NCBI GenBank assembly: GCA_015067935.1 | Contig: SVLL01000007.1 | Span: 1 to 48,262 of the forward strand | DNA length: 48,262 bases | Direction of reading: 5' to 3' | Origin: Oscillospiraceae bacterium | GTDB taxonomy: Bacteria; Bacillota; Clostridia; Oscillospirales; Oscillospiraceae | Shown here: piece after piece, positions 1 through 8,073 of the stretch | Numbering within the stretch: the stretch's first letter is position 1 | Layout of the letters: each line of letters opens with the position of its first letter | Notes under the pieces: generated by a model | The model's database searches: none | What the model was told of the DNA's origin: nothing | Seen by the model: the letters and a program-made list of their open reading frames with translations, nothing else | Translations under genes and position numbers: made by a program

Positions 1-349
1 GTGCCGGCATTGTCACAGTCCGCAGACGGTCATTTAAAAACTGTCGCCATTGGGGAATGGTTTCTTCCGTCACCGGCCAGAGATTCTCTACCTTGCTTTC
101 GTCAACCTCCGCAATTCCACGCATTTTCACGATGGCCGTATGCACAGGATATCGGGTCAGGTATTCGTGATTCCGGGCATAGATTTTCTCCGCACCGCAG
201 GCCCGGCAAAAGCCGATGCACTCGGCCAGCAGTTCCTTTGGCTGGCAACTGGATTGGATGCAAATATACGCCTCCTGCCGATACGGGATTTCCCGTAGTG
301 ACAAGCTGGCAACGCCGTATTCGGTTGTAAATATAGGAATATCCTGCAT
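1..349 (-). CDS. Acetyltransferase-like protein, N-terminal part (runs off left edge)
   Basis: A minus-strand reading frame starts at ATG 349 behind GAGGTGG and stays open to the window edge, giving 116 residues (MQDIPIFTTEYG...LRTVTMPA). The segment CIGFCRACGAEKIYARNHEYL followed by a hydrophobic strand resembles the N-terminal half of small GNAT-type N-acetyltransferases of clostridia, but the acetyl-CoA loop (Q/RxxGxG/A) would lie beyond the edge and cannot be checked. It has its own promoter (367-395) and is divergent from the next gene. The coding frame is supported by the Shine-Dalgarno site, the promoter and the absence of stops; the family assignment is tentative. Confidence 0.6.
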   Translation of the reverse strand, partial: MQDIPIFTTEYGVASLSLREIPYRQEAYICIQSSCQPKELLAECIGFCRACGAEKIYARNHEYLTRYPVHTAIVKMRGIAEVDESKVENLWPVTEETIPQWRQFLNDRLRTVTMPA

Positions 350-366
350 AAAACCACCTCTTGGCT

Positions 367-395
367 ATGATATCACACTTTCCCGTAAAGTTCAA
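367..395 (-). promoter_or_regulatory. Promoter of the acetyltransferase-like gene
   Basis: On the minus strand TTGAAC (390-395) is followed after 17 bp by TATCAT (367-372), about 18 bp upstream of the ATG at 349. This is a good match to a vegetative sigma-A promoter. Confidence 0.6.
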
Positions 396-463
396 CAAAT
401 TGTAAATTCTGCATTATTTTACTGGAAAAACCCATCTTTTGCCTTTTCGACCAAAAATTCCTC

Positions 464-491
464 TTGATTTTTGTGCAAGATGTTATATAAT
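464..491 (+). promoter_or_regulatory. Promoter of the 76-aa protein gene
   Basis: TTGATT (464-469), a 16-bp spacer and a perfect TATAAT (486-491) precede the AAGGAGG (511-517) and ATG (526) of the next gene. Confidence 0.65.
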
Positions 492-525
492 AGGCACAAT
501 GCCTCACAGAAAGGAGGACTACTCA

Positions 526-756
526 ATGAAGAAGATCATCTGCAAGAAGGAATACGACACCGAGACCGCAACCCTGATCAAGAAGGTTACTGTGGGCTAC
601 TATGGCGATCCTGCTGGCTACGAGGAATCTCTGTACCAGACTCCCGAGGGTCTGTATTTCGTGTATGTGAACGGTGGCGAGCAATCCCCCTACAGCCACG
701 AGGAGATCACCCGTCTGGCAAAGACCAAGGTCAACGAGTGGATCGAGAACCACTAA
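526..756 (+). CDS. Small protein of 76 aa, function unknown
   Basis: The gene has a textbook layout: promoter at 464-491, AAGGAGG at 511-517, ATG at 526 and a hairpin downstream. The frame is open further upstream, but only this start has a ribosome binding site. The product starts MKKIICKKEYDTETATLIKK. It is hydrophilic, has no signal peptide or membrane segment, is rich in charged and aromatic residues, and contains short beta-strand-like stretches (KKVTVGYYG, GLYFVYVNGG) followed by a C-terminal helix (SHEEITRLAKTKVNEWIE). I do not recognise a named family. Codon use is strongly biased toward C-ending codons, suggesting good expression. It is convergent with rsmA. Confidence 0.8.
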   Translation: MKKIICKKEYDTETATLIKKVTVGYYGDPAGYEESLYQTPEGLYFVYVNGGEQSPYSHEEITRLAKTKVNEWIENH

Positions 757-828
757 TCGGTATTACATATCACATTTCCATGTTATGTGATGCTGATGTG
801 CAACAGCAAAATACGCTTGCATCAAAGT

Positions 829-861
829 GCCCCGGTTTGTGCGTACAGCACAGACCGGGGC
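829..861. terminator. Hairpin between the convergent 76-aa gene and rsmA
   Basis: GCCCCGGT (829-836) pairs with ACCGGGGC (854-861), and the stem extends inward through TTGTGC/GCACAG. The flanks are only moderately T-rich (ATTATTATA on the + side), so it may serve both directions with limited strength. Confidence 0.55.
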
Positions 862-891
862 ATTATTATACTGACCGTTATTTTGCTGCTT

Positions 892-1755
892 TTATTTCAA
901 CCTGCGGGCGATTCCATTGGAAAGCTTGGCAAATTCGGGGATCCCCAGCGTTTCGCCACGGATATTCTCATCAAATCCGCAAGCAGCGATCACCTCTGCC
1001 GCCCCCTCCTTGCCCAATTGCGGAAAACCGGAGGCAAGACCGTTGCTCAGCTTTTTGCGGCGCATGGCAAAGCTGGCACGGACGGTGCGGAAAAAGATAT
1101 CCTGATTCTCCACATTCCACGGCCTGTCCTTCCGCACCCGAAGGGTGATGACTGCGCTGGTCACCTTGGGCTGGGGCAGGAAGCAATGGGCCGGCACATC
1201 AAACAAACACTCCGGCTCAGCATAGTACTGGCAAAATACCGTGAAAGCACTGTAGTCCGCTGTGCCGGGTCGGGCGGCAATCCGCTGGGCAACCTCTTTT
1301 TGCACCATAACCGTCACTTGGTCGAAGCACTCCGCCTCCAGCAGGGCAGACAAAATGGGCGAAGTGATATAGTAGGGCAGATTGGCGCAGGCCGCAGGCC
1401 GCAGACCCGCAAATTTTTCTTTTACCAGTGCCGGAATATCCTGCTTCAGCACATCGTCCCACAGTATTTCAAGATTTTCAAATTCCCCCACCGTTTGCGC
1501 CAGAATCGGCTTCAGCCGGGTGTCCAGCTCCACAGCGCAGACTCTGCCTGCCCGCAGACACAGCTGTTGGGTCAGCGGACCGATGCCGGGCCCGATTTCC
1601 AGCACGCCGGTGTTTTCGTCCACTCCGGAATCCAGCGCGATCTGCTCCGGCACCCATGAAGCAATCAGGAAATTCTGCCCCTTGGCTTTGGAAAAGTGGA
1701 AGCCATGCTCCGCAAGCAGGGGCTTCATCACTTGAATATCACATACATTTATCAT
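892..1755 (-). CDS. rsmA: 16S rRNA dimethyladenosine transferase RsmA/KsgA
   Basis: This 287-aa enzyme dimethylates the two adjacent adenines near the 3' end of 16S rRNA during small-subunit maturation. Family features are visible: GQNFL near residue 28 (the KsgA N-terminal signature), the SAM-binding motif LEIGPGIGPLT at about 51-61, VELD at about 75-78, and the catalytic NLPYYI motif at about 124-129, followed by the small C-terminal helical domain. Length is normal. The ATG at 1755 lies behind a weak GGCGG; a downstream ATG at 1728 (MKPLLAEHGF) has no better site. It follows the YabE-like gene on the same strand, as in Bacillus, but the intervening primase-like nuclease gene rnmV is absent. 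Confidence 0.96.
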   Translation of the reverse strand: MINVCDIQVMKPLLAEHGFHFSKAKGQNFLIASWVPEQIALDSGVDENTGVLEIGPGIGPLTQQLCLRAGRVCAVELDTRLKPILAQTVGEFENLEILWDDVLKQDIPALVKEKFAGLRPAACANLPYYITSPILSALLEAECFDQVTVMVQKEVAQRIAARPGTADYSAFTVFCQYYAEPECLFDVPAHCFLPQPKVTSAVITLRVRKDRPWNVENQDIFFRTVRASFAMRRKKLSNGLASGFPQLGKEGAAEVIAACGFDENIRGETLGIPEFAKLSNGIARRLK

Positions 1756-1764
1756 AAAAAGACC

Positions 1765-1797
1765 GCCTTTCTTTCGGCATTATACCAAAAGAAAGGC
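1765..1797 (-). terminator. Terminator after the YabE-like gene
   Basis: A perfect 10-bp stem (1765-1774 with 1788-1797) and 13-nt loop is followed on the minus strand by GGTCTTTTT. The loop contains the -10 of the rsmA promoter. Confidence 0.7.
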
Positions 1798-1807
1798 GCC
1801 TTTGCAA
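1779..1807 (-). promoter_or_regulatory. Promoter of rsmA, nested in a terminator
   Basis: TTGCAA (1802-1807), a 17-bp spacer and TATAAT (1779-1784) preceded by TGG. The -10 sits in the loop of the upstream gene's terminator, and the expected start is only some 15 nt before the rsmA ATG, giving a very short leader. Confidence 0.55.
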
Positions 1808-1810
1808 CTA

Positions 1811-2905
1811 TTATCCGAGGAAATACACTTTACAGTCCCGAATACCGAAACGGAAACATTCATCCTGGGTTTCAAAGTACAGATCCAGGCGTTTTCCCTT
1901 AATGGCACTGCCGCAATCCTCTGCGGTGGCGATACCGTAGACATACTTGCCATCCTTGGTCACAATGAACATCCGGGTACCGTAGGGAATGATTGTGGGG
2001 TCAACTGCGATGGCACCCACACGGCACAGCGTGCCGATGTAGTTATACTCTGTGCAGCCGGGGTCCAAATTATTGTATGCGGTTGCCTTAAAGGTGTCCA
2101 CATGGGTATAGGTCAGCCGCTCTCCCTCAGGGGTGATGATGTATCCGTCACCGATGATGGGCTTGCCCACAAACTGGGGACGGACAAGATTATCCGGCAG
2201 GTAGTTGGGATGCTGCTTCATATCTTCACCGGTACCAACAGCGATCACCGCATTCACAGGCTCGACCAAAACCGTTTTGCTGACTACGGTGCGGTCGATC
2301 TCCTTACCGCCCAGATAGGTTACCTTGGCGGTATACAGCACATGACCGTTCACACCGGCAGTCAAAACCCGCTCCTCTCCCTCTGCAACAGTGGGATCAT
2401 AGCAATAAGTGGTTTCAAAAGGCACGGTGGTCACATAGCTTTCTTCGAACTCCATTGCATGGGAGATGATGATATTCATCCCGTCATAGGTCTGGGTATC
2501 CAAGCTGACCGAAACGGCTTCCTCCGCTGTCAGCAGCAGGGACAACCGCTCCAGAAGTGCTTCCACTGTTTCACCGTAGCTGGTGACCTCCATGGTATTT
2601 CCGCCATAGAAGATGGTAATCAGCTGCTTGCGCTGAACGGTGATCTCGGAAACAGCCAGACCGGGCTGGGTTGTAAAAATATCATCCTCGCCCAGTTCCA
2701 CGCCAACTTCAACCAAAACCTGAGCAGGATCCGTTGCATAGGTCGTATGCAGCGTGACCTTACCCTGATCGTTAATCAGATATGTATTCTTGGCGAATAC
2801 CGTTTGGCTGAGCAACAGCATAATGCAGATGACGGGCAAAAGCAAAGTGAGAAAGCGGACGGTCTTCTTCATTTTCTTGGTAAACAAAAAATGGTTTTCC
2901 AGCAT
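1811..2905 (-). CDS. YabE/RpfB-like secreted protein: ubiquitin-like DUF348, G5 and 3D domains
   Basis: A 364-aa exported protein, probably acting on or binding peptidoglycan. The ATG at 2905 has AAGGAGG in front. Residues about 13-37 form a signal peptide or anchor (KKTVRFLTLLLPVICIMLLL). Then come a DUF348-type segment (about 40-110), a G5-like segment (about 150-230, with AKVTYLGGKEIDRTVVSKTVLVEP) and a C-terminal 3D domain with three conserved aspartates: AVDPTIIPYGTR, GIATAEDCGSAIKG and KRLDLYF. The 3D domain is related to the MltA double-psi barrel lytic transglycosylases. The pairing with rsmA matches the Bacillus yabE-rnmV-ksgA region minus rnmV. Confidence 0.88.
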   Translation of the reverse strand: MLENHFLFTKKMKKTVRFLTLLLPVICIMLLLSQTVFAKNTYLINDQGKVTLHTTYATDPAQVLVEVGVELGEDDIFTTQPGLAVSEITVQRKQLITIFYGGNTMEVTSYGETVEALLERLSLLLTAEEAVSVSLDTQTYDGMNIIISHAMEFEESYVTTVPFETTYCYDPTVAEGEERVLTAGVNGHVLYTAKVTYLGGKEIDRTVVSKTVLVEPVNAVIAVGTGEDMKQHPNYLPDNLVRPQFVGKPIIGDGYIITPEGERLTYTHVDTFKATAYNNLDPGCTEYNYIGTLCRVGAIAVDPTIIPYGTRMFIVTKDGKYVYGIATAEDCGSAIKGKRLDLYFETQDECFRFGIRDCKVYFLG

Positions 2906-3007
2906 AGCAGGAACCTCCTTTCGTGAGGAATCAGTTAGTATTAGACATAAATGTCCGATGGGCATTAAAAATAGTTCCAACGCATTTTATGCGCGCGAAC
3001 CTTGGTT

Positions 3008-3035
3008 ATTATAACATTTTTTCTTAAAAAGTCAA
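3008..3035 (-). promoter_or_regulatory. Promoter of the YabE-like gene
   Basis: TTGACT (3030-3035), 16 bp, TATAAT (3008-3013) on the minus strand, about 100 bp upstream of the start codon. The stretch 3036-3270 between this promoter and the thrS leader promoter shows no gene; it is AT-rich with short palindromic words only. Confidence 0.75.
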
Positions 3036-3274
3036 GTTTTTTCGTTCGAATTACATCATTCTCCAACTTTTCTCATAAAAACAGCTTTAATGTTATGTAA
3101 ACTAAAGGCACAAATCTTGTCGGCTTATGCGGCTCTTTGCCACAAGATATGGTGCAAAGCGCACAGATTTTCACAATTGCGTGCCGTTTTCCACAGCTAT
3201 TTGTTATAAAGGGTTACCGCTCTGTTATGGAAACCAAAACAGCGATTATTTTCTCCTTCTTCCTCCCCCGGGGA

Positions 3275-3303
3275 TTGACAAAACCGCTTTTTTGTGCTAC
3301 ATT
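3275..3303 (+). promoter_or_regulatory. Promoter of the thrS T-box leader
   Basis: A perfect TTGACA (3275-3280), 17-bp spacer and TACATT (3298-3303) place the start near 3310, just before Stem I of the T-box. Confidence 0.75.
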
Positions 3304-3309
3304 TTCTCC

Positions 3310-3550
3310 ATAAAGGCTGTGATGAAGACACGCGCATCTTTTAAGCTTCCCAGAGAGGAATCCACTTGGTGCAAGGATTCTGTTGTCTTTCGGATGCGAT
3401 ACCACTTCTGAGCTGCAGGTTGGAAATAGCCTGCCGGGTGCGCCCGTTACCGTGCCAATGAGTGGCGAGCTTGCTCGCAACCAGGGTGGAACCGTGGAAT
3501 ACTTTGTATCCCACCCCTGATTATCAGGGGATGGGCATTTTTTATACCTT
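3310..3550 (+). promoter_or_regulatory. Threonyl T-box riboswitch
   Basis: A tRNA-sensing leader that controls thrS by antitermination. In Stem I, GAAG (3324-3327) pairs with CTTC (3405-3408) and CGCATC (3333-3338) with GATGCG (3393-3398). The internal loop between them carries ACC (3401-3403, threonine) followed by a purine, as specifier loops require. A Stem III-like hairpin GCGAGC/GCTCGC lies at 3464-3477. The T-box core AGGGTGGAACCGTGG is at 3483-3497; its TGGA bulge would pair with the tRNA 3' end. The terminator stem CCCACCCCTGA/TCAGGGGATGGG (3510-3536) ends in CATTTTTTAT. Uncharged tRNA-Thr should favour read-through. Confidence 0.93.
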
Positions 3551-3580
3551 TTCCCCATATCAAAAAGGAGGAAAACCCCA

Positions 3581-5377
3581 ATGGAAAACGAAAATCTGTA
3601 CACCTTTGAAAACCCGGAGTATCGGAAGACCTACTGGCACACCAGCTCTCACATTATGGCCCAAGCCGTCAAGCGTCTGTGGCCTGAAGTGCAGCTGGCT
3701 ATCGGCCCTGCTATCGACGAGGGCTGGTATTATGACTTCGATGCCCCCTTCTCTTTCACCCCCGAGCATCTGGAAAGGATCGAATCGGAGATGAAGAAGA
3801 TCTGCAAGGAGCGCATCCGTCTGGAGCGCACCGAACTGCCCCGGGCAGAAGCCATTGCCGCAATGGAGGCTAAAAATGAGCCTTACAAGGTAGAGCTGAT
3901 TAACGATCTGCCCGAGGATGCGGTTATTTCTTTCTACACTCAGGGCGATTTCACCGATCTGTGCGCCGGTCCTCATCTGGACCACACCGGCCGCGTCAAG
4001 CACAACGGCTTCAAGCTCACCAAGTCCTGCGGTGCTTACTGGCGCGGCGACAGCAACCGCAAGATGCTGCAGCGTATCTACGGCATCGGCTTTCCCTCCA
4101 AGGAGGAGCTGGACCTGTATCTGGAAAAGCAGGCTGAAGCTCTGAAGCGCGACCACAACAAGCTGGGCCGCGAGTTGGAATTCTTCACCACCGTTGAGGA
4201 AATCGGTCAGGGCCTTCCCATTCTGCTGCCCAAGGGTGCTCGTGTCATCCAGACTCTGCAGCGTTGGGTTGAGGACGAAGAGCAGAAGCGTGGCTACCTG
4301 CTGACTAAGACCCCCCTGATGGCAAAGTCCGATCTTTATAAGATCTCCGGTCACTGGGATCACTATCTGGACGGTATGTTTGTTCTGGGCGACCCCACCG
4401 ACGAAAGCAAGGAATGCTTCGCCCTGCGTCCCATGACCTGCCCCTTCCAGTACCAGGTTTACCTGAACCGGGCAAGATCTTACCGGGATCTGCCTATGCG
4501 TTTGGGCGAGACCTCTACTCTCTTCCGTAACGAGGAATCCGGCGAGATGCACGGTCTGATCCGTGTCCGTCAGTTCACTATTTCCGAGGGTCACCTTGTG
4601 CTGCGCCCCGATCAGCTGGAAGAGGAATTCCGCGGCTGTCTGGAGCTGGCAAAGTACTGTCTGGAAACTGTGGGTATGTTGGAGAACTGCTCCTTCCGTT
4701 TCTCCCAGTGGGATCCCGCCCGTGCCGGCATCAAGTATGAAGGCACCGCTGAGCAGTGGGAAGAAGCACAGCGCGTTATGGGCGAAATTCTGGACAATCT
4801 GGGCGTTGACTACGAGATCGGCATCGACGAGGCCGCCTTCTACGGTCCCAAGCTGGATATTCAGTACAAGAATGTCTTCGGTAAGGAAGACACCATTGTC
4901 ACCATCCAGATCGATATGCTGCTGGCTCAGAAGTTCGGTATGGAATATACCGATGCTGACGGTCAGAAAAAGACCCCCTATATCATCCACCGTACCAGCT
5001 TGGGCTGCTACGAGCGGACGCTGGCTTACCTCATCGAGCGTTATGCCGGCGCACTGCCTCTGTGGATGATGCCCACACAGGTCAAGGTTCTGCCCATCAC
5101 CGACCGCGCCCACGAGTATGCCAAGGAGCTGGTTAATAAGCTGGAGAGCGTGAACATCCACGCAGAGGCAGACTGCCGCAGCGAAAAGCTGGGCTACAAG
5201 ATCCGGGAAGCACAGATGCAGAAGATTCCCTATATGCTGGTCATCGGCGACCGGGATATGGAAAATGGCACTGTGTCCGTCCGTACCCGTAAGGGCGAGG
5301 ATCTGGGCGCAATGACTCCCGACGAGTTCATTGCCAAGTGTCTGATGGAAATCGCCACCAAGAGCAAGGAAGTTTAA
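3581..5377 (+). CDS. thrS: Threonyl-tRNA synthetase lacking the TGS domain
   Basis: This 598-aa enzyme charges tRNA-Thr in the cytoplasm. ATG 3581 follows AAAAAGGAGG. The N-terminal editing domain begins at once (HTSSH at residues 20-24; SCGAYWRGD near 145). The class II core has motif 2 (LFRNEESGEMHGLIRVRQF) and motif 3 (HRTSLGCYERTLAYLIE); zinc ligands are likely Cys287 in MTCPF, the His of SEGHL and the His opening motif 3. A C-terminal anticodon-binding domain follows (KVLPITDRAHEYAKEL...). The usual ~60-residue TGS domain is missing, and several normally constant residues differ (MTCPFQ for MNCPGH, HRTSLGC for HRAxLGS). It is regulated by the T-box directly upstream. Confidence 0.97.
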   Translation: MENENLYTFENPEYRKTYWHTSSHIMAQAVKRLWPEVQLAIGPAIDEGWYYDFDAPFSFTPEHLERIESEMKKICKERIRLERTELPRAEAIAAMEAKNEPYKVELINDLPEDAVISFYTQGDFTDLCAGPHLDHTGRVKHNGFKLTKSCGAYWRGDSNRKMLQRIYGIGFPSKEELDLYLEKQAEALKRDHNKLGRELEFFTTVEEIGQGLPILLPKGARVIQTLQRWVEDEEQKRGYLLTKTPLMAKSDLYKISGHWDHYLDGMFVLGDPTDESKECFALRPMTCPFQYQVYLNRARSYRDLPMRLGETSTLFRNEESGEMHGLIRVRQFTISEGHLVLRPDQLEEEFRGCLELAKYCLETVGMLENCSFRFSQWDPARAGIKYEGTAEQWEEAQRVMGEILDNLGVDYEIGIDEAAFYGPKLDIQYKNVFGKEDTIVTIQIDMLLAQKFGMEYTDADGQKKTPYIIHRTSLGCYERTLAYLIERYAGALPLWMMPTQVKVLPITDRAHEYAKELVNKLESVNIHAEADCRSEKLGYKIREAQMQKIPYMLVIGDRDMENGTVSVRTRKGEDLGAMTPDEFIAKCLMEIATKSKEV

Positions 5378-5385
5378 TAAAATCC

Positions 5386-5413
5386 AAGACCGCCCACCCG
5401 GGCGGTCTTGTTT
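5386..5413 (+). terminator. Terminator of thrS
   Basis: AAGACCGCCC (5386-5395), loop ACCC, GGGCGGTCTT (5400-5409), then GTTTTAT: a standard intrinsic terminator 9 bp after the stop codon. Confidence 0.85.
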
Positions 5414-5436
5414 TATGCGGCGGAATATGCTATAAT
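5408..5436 (+). promoter_or_regulatory. Promoter of the YdcF-like cluster
   Basis: TTGTTT (5408-5413, in the tail of the thrS terminator), 17 bp, TATAAT (5431-5436) with an extended TGC immediately before the -10. Confidence 0.6.
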
Positions 5437-5465
5437 CCGGATATCCCTTTGTGAGGTGTTCCGAT

Positions 5466-6221
5466 ATGAAAAGATTTTGCAAATGGCTGCTTCCCCTTGC
5501 CTTTGTTTTATTGGGTGTGTTTCTCTTTACAACCGTGCACGGACACGATTTTTTAGGTCTGCTCAGCTGTGGCATTGCCGCCGTAATTTCCTGCTACTAT
5601 CTGCTTGCGCTTATGCACCGGCGCAATGCTTCAGCCGCCAAATGGCTGAAAATCAGCTTTACTGTTTTGCTGTGCATCGGTGTGGCTGCCTTTATGATTA
5701 CGGAGATCGTCATTCTGGATGCCAGCAGTGGTGACGGAAATCAAAATTTTGATTACTTGATCGTGCTGGGTGCCAAGGTCAACGGCACTGCTCCTTCCCT
5801 ATCGCTGGGTGATCGGTTGGATGCTGCCTATGACTATTTGACCGCGCACCCCCATGTGACTGCTGTTCTTTCCGGCGGTCAGGGTGCGGACGAAGGCATC
5901 AGTGAGGCGCAATGTATGTTCAACGAGCTGACAAAACGGGGCATTGCCCCTGAACGGCTTCTTCTGGAGGACAAAGCCACCTCCACTTGGGAGAATCTCC
6001 AATTCTCCCTTGCGGTTATTGAAGAAATAAACGTGGCACGCCCGGATACTGTTGGGCTGCTGTCCAGCGAATACCATCTGTTTCGGGCGAAACTCACCGC
6101 CACCGCCTGTGGCATTGAGGCGGCTACCATCCCGGCACGCACCGGCTGGCCGACCATTTGCATCAATTACTTTTTGCGGGAAGTTCCTGCTGTATGGAAA
6201 TATATCATCTTCGGAGGTTAA
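5466..6221 (+). CDS. YdcF/SanA-like DUF218 membrane protein
   Basis: A 251-aa protein starting at ATG 5466 behind GAGGTG. Three N-terminal hydrophobic segments (about residues 5-25, 31-52 and 59-80) are followed by a DUF218 domain: YLIVLGAKVNG, VLSGGQGADEG, SEAQCMFNELTKRGI, LLEDKATSTWENL and LLSSEYHLFRAK. The arrangement of membrane segments first and an extracytoplasmic or membrane-proximal DUF218 domain after is typical of Gram-positive YdcF proteins. These are linked in general to envelope metabolism, but their reaction is not settled. Three bases separate it from the next gene. Confidence 0.85.
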   Translation: MKRFCKWLLPLAFVLLGVFLFTTVHGHDFLGLLSCGIAAVISCYYLLALMHRRNASAAKWLKISFTVLLCIGVAAFMITEIVILDASSGDGNQNFDYLIVLGAKVNGTAPSLSLGDRLDAAYDYLTAHPHVTAVLSGGQGADEGISEAQCMFNELTKRGIAPERLLLEDKATSTWENLQFSLAVIEEINVARPDTVGLLSSEYHLFRAKLTATACGIEAATIPARTGWPTICINYFLREVPAVWKYIIFGG

Positions 6222-6224
6222 AAT

Positions 6225-7265
6225 ATGATCGGACAAAATTATGCAGAATTTGCATGGGAAATGACAGAAACACTGCTGGCAATCGACTCCCCCACCGGCT
6301 ACACAAACCGCGCTGCCGCTTGGGTAAAGGAAAAATTTGAAGCCCTTGGTTTTTCCGCAAGCATCACCACCAAGGGCGGTGTTTTGGTGGACTTGGGCGG
6401 CCAAAAGGCCGATGACGCCCTGCTTCTGGAAGCCCATGCTGATACCTTGGGCGCAATGGTTGCACAGATCAAGGGTAACGGCCGCCTGCACCTGACCCCT
6501 CTGGGCGGTATGAATGCCAACAACGGTGAAGCGGAGAATGTCTGGGTGTACACCCGCTCTGGCAAGGTCATCGACGGTACCTGCCAGCTGTGCAACGCGT
6601 CTGTGCATGTCAACGGAGAGTATTCCAATGCCAAGCGGTCCTTTGATACCGTTGAAATCGTGCTGGACGAGGATGTGAACTCTGCCGACGATGCCAAAAA
6701 GCTGGGCATTGAGGTGGGCGACATTGTGTGCTTTGAACCCCGTACCCGTCGTACTGCCAGCGGCTATCTCAAGAGCCGTTTTCTGGATGACAAGCTGAGT
6801 GTGGGCATTCTGCTGGGCTTTGCCAAGTATTTAAGCGACAGCGGCATCATCCCGGAACGCAAAACCTATGCCCACATCACCGTGTATGAAGAAGTGGGTC
6901 ACGGCGGTTCCGGTTCTGTGCCTGCAGGCGTAACCGAGGCCATCTCGGTGGATATGGGCTGTGTAGGTGACGGTCTGAACTGTACCGAAAAGCAGGTTTC
7001 CATCTGCGCCAAGGACTCCGGCGGTCCCTACTCCTACGAAGTCGTGGGCAAGCTGATCGATGCCGCCAAGAAAACCGGTGCCGACTATGCGGTCGATGTG
7101 TATCCCTACTACGGCTCCGATGTGGAAGCGACGCTGCGCAGTGGTGTGGACATCCGCCACGGGCTGATTGGTGCAGGTGTGTACGCAAGCCACGGCTACG
7201 AGCGCAGCCACATTGACGGCGTGATGAACACCCTGAAAGTCCTCTGCGGTTATTTGGATGTATAA
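6225..7265 (+). CDS. M42-family metallo-aminopeptidase-like protein
   Basis: A 346-aa cytoplasmic peptidase of the M42 (glutamyl aminopeptidase/cellulase M) family; GGAGG at 6212-6216 overlaps the end of the previous gene. Expected dinuclear metal ligands can be placed: H in LEAHADTLG, D in SRFLDDKLS, E in VYEEVGHGG (general base and ligand), D in SVDMG and H in the final GYERSHIDG. The family forms tetrahedral dodecamers that degrade short peptides. The HADTLG and RFLDDK versions are unlike the common HMDEVG and ALDNR, so this is a divergent branch and substrate preference cannot be inferred. Confidence 0.9.
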   Translation: MIGQNYAEFAWEMTETLLAIDSPTGYTNRAAAWVKEKFEALGFSASITTKGGVLVDLGGQKADDALLLEAHADTLGAMVAQIKGNGRLHLTPLGGMNANNGEAENVWVYTRSGKVIDGTCQLCNASVHVNGEYSNAKRSFDTVEIVLDEDVNSADDAKKLGIEVGDIVCFEPRTRRTASGYLKSRFLDDKLSVGILLGFAKYLSDSGIIPERKTYAHITVYEEVGHGGSGSVPAGVTEAISVDMGCVGDGLNCTEKQVSICAKDSGGPYSYEVVGKLIDAAKKTGADYAVDVYPYYGSDVEATLRSGVDIRHGLIGAGVYASHGYERSHIDGVMNTLKVLCGYLDV

Positions 7266-7279
7266 CGAAAGGCACTCGT

Positions 7280-7708
7280 ATGGTTATTGGAATTATTGGA
7301 GAGAATTGCAGCGGCAAATCGACACTTGCTAACGCAATAAGAGAGGAACTCGGAGCAGAAGTCATTACCGGCAAAGACTATTTGAGAATGGCAAAATCCG
7401 AATCGGAGGCTGCAGCCTTGTTTTCTGCAAAGCTAAAAGATGCTGTTCGTGGAAGTAGCATTATCTATGTTATTTCCGAAAAAGAACATCTGCGTTTTCT
7501 TCCGGAGGGTGCTATCCGCATACTGGTAAAAGCAGACTTGAACACAATTAAGGCTCGTTTTCGCACCCGGATGCATGGCAATCTCCCTGCCCCGATAGAA
7601 AAAATGTTGGAAAACAAACACGGTATGTTTGATGATGGTTTTTATGACTATCATTTTGACGGTGTTTCCGGAGATCCGCAAGCATTGTGTAATATGCTTT
7701 TTGCCTAA
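7280..7708 (+). CDS. Small P-loop kinase-like NTPase
   Basis: A 142-aa protein with a Walker A motif at residues 7-14 (GENCSGKST) at the very N-terminus, then a helical region and a strand-rich centre (SSIIYVISEKEHLRFLPEGAIRILVKADLNTIKARFRTRM). That order matches the nucleoside/adenylate-kinase fold, with RFRTRM as a candidate lid arginine cluster. The substrate is unknown. The ATG at 7280 follows AAAGG. Base composition is more AT-rich than the flanking genes, which may signal a later arrival in the cluster. Confidence 0.75.
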   Translation: MVIGIIGENCSGKSTLANAIREELGAEVITGKDYLRMAKSESEAAALFSAKLKDAVRGSSIIYVISEKEHLRFLPEGAIRILVKADLNTIKARFRTRMHGNLPAPIEKMLENKHGMFDDGFYDYHFDGVSGDPQALCNMLFA

Positions 7709-7745
7709 ACAAGTATCATCCCACACTGGCAAAGGAGAAGCTGCT

Positions 7746-8033
7746 ATGAGAAGAAACATCATTTGCCTTCGTTGTAATCAGGCAATGAATCATATTCGCA
7801 CTGAAAAATTGCAGTTTGGTCAGACCGGCTGGATTTTGGGCGACCTACCCAATCTGCTGGCAGGAGCCATGGAAGTGGACATTTACAGCTGTCCCGGTTG
7901 CAGAAAGCTGGAGTTCTTTTTGGCAGATAACATTGAAGAAGGCTTGCCCCAAAAGCAATGTCCCAAATGCGGCAAGCGGCACGATTTTGATTATCCCAAA
8001 TGCCCCTTCTGCCAGTTTGATTATTACGGATAG
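7746..8033 (+). CDS. Small zinc-ribbon protein
   Basis: A 95-aa protein with four CxxC pairs (CLRC, CPGC, CPKC and CPFC), enough for two zinc ribbons. The first ribbon surrounds a central non-cysteine segment (MNHIRTEKLQFGQTGW...LPNLLAGAMEVDIYSCPGC) of the kind seen in small clostridial 'nucleic-acid-binding' zinc-ribbon proteins. ATG 7746 follows AAAGGAG; the open frame upstream lacks a ribosome binding site. It is the last gene of the + strand cluster, before a bidirectional terminator. A role in nucleic-acid binding is inference. Confidence 0.8.
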   Translation: MRRNIICLRCNQAMNHIRTEKLQFGQTGWILGDLPNLLAGAMEVDIYSCPGCRKLEFFLADNIEEGLPQKQCPKCGKRHDFDYPKCPFCQFDYYG

Positions 8034-8038
8034 GACGC

Positions 8039-8070
8039 AAAATCGCAGCACCAACCGGTGCTGCGATTTT
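8039..8070. terminator. Bidirectional terminator
   Basis: AAAATCGCAGCACC (8039-8052), loop AACC, GGTGCTGCGATTTT (8057-8070): a perfect 14-bp stem with A/T runs on both sides, between two convergent genes. Confidence 0.85.
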
Positions 8071-8073
8071 TGG

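Noticed and set aside
439..525. Longer N-terminus for the 76-aa protein
   Set aside because: The upstream part would include its promoter and Shine-Dalgarno sequence.
3136..3195. DnaA-box-like words TTTGCCACA and TTTTCCACA near the YabE/thrS intergenic region, raising the idea of an origin
   Set aside because: Only two imperfect words, no AT-rich unwinding repeats and no dnaA or dnaN nearby.
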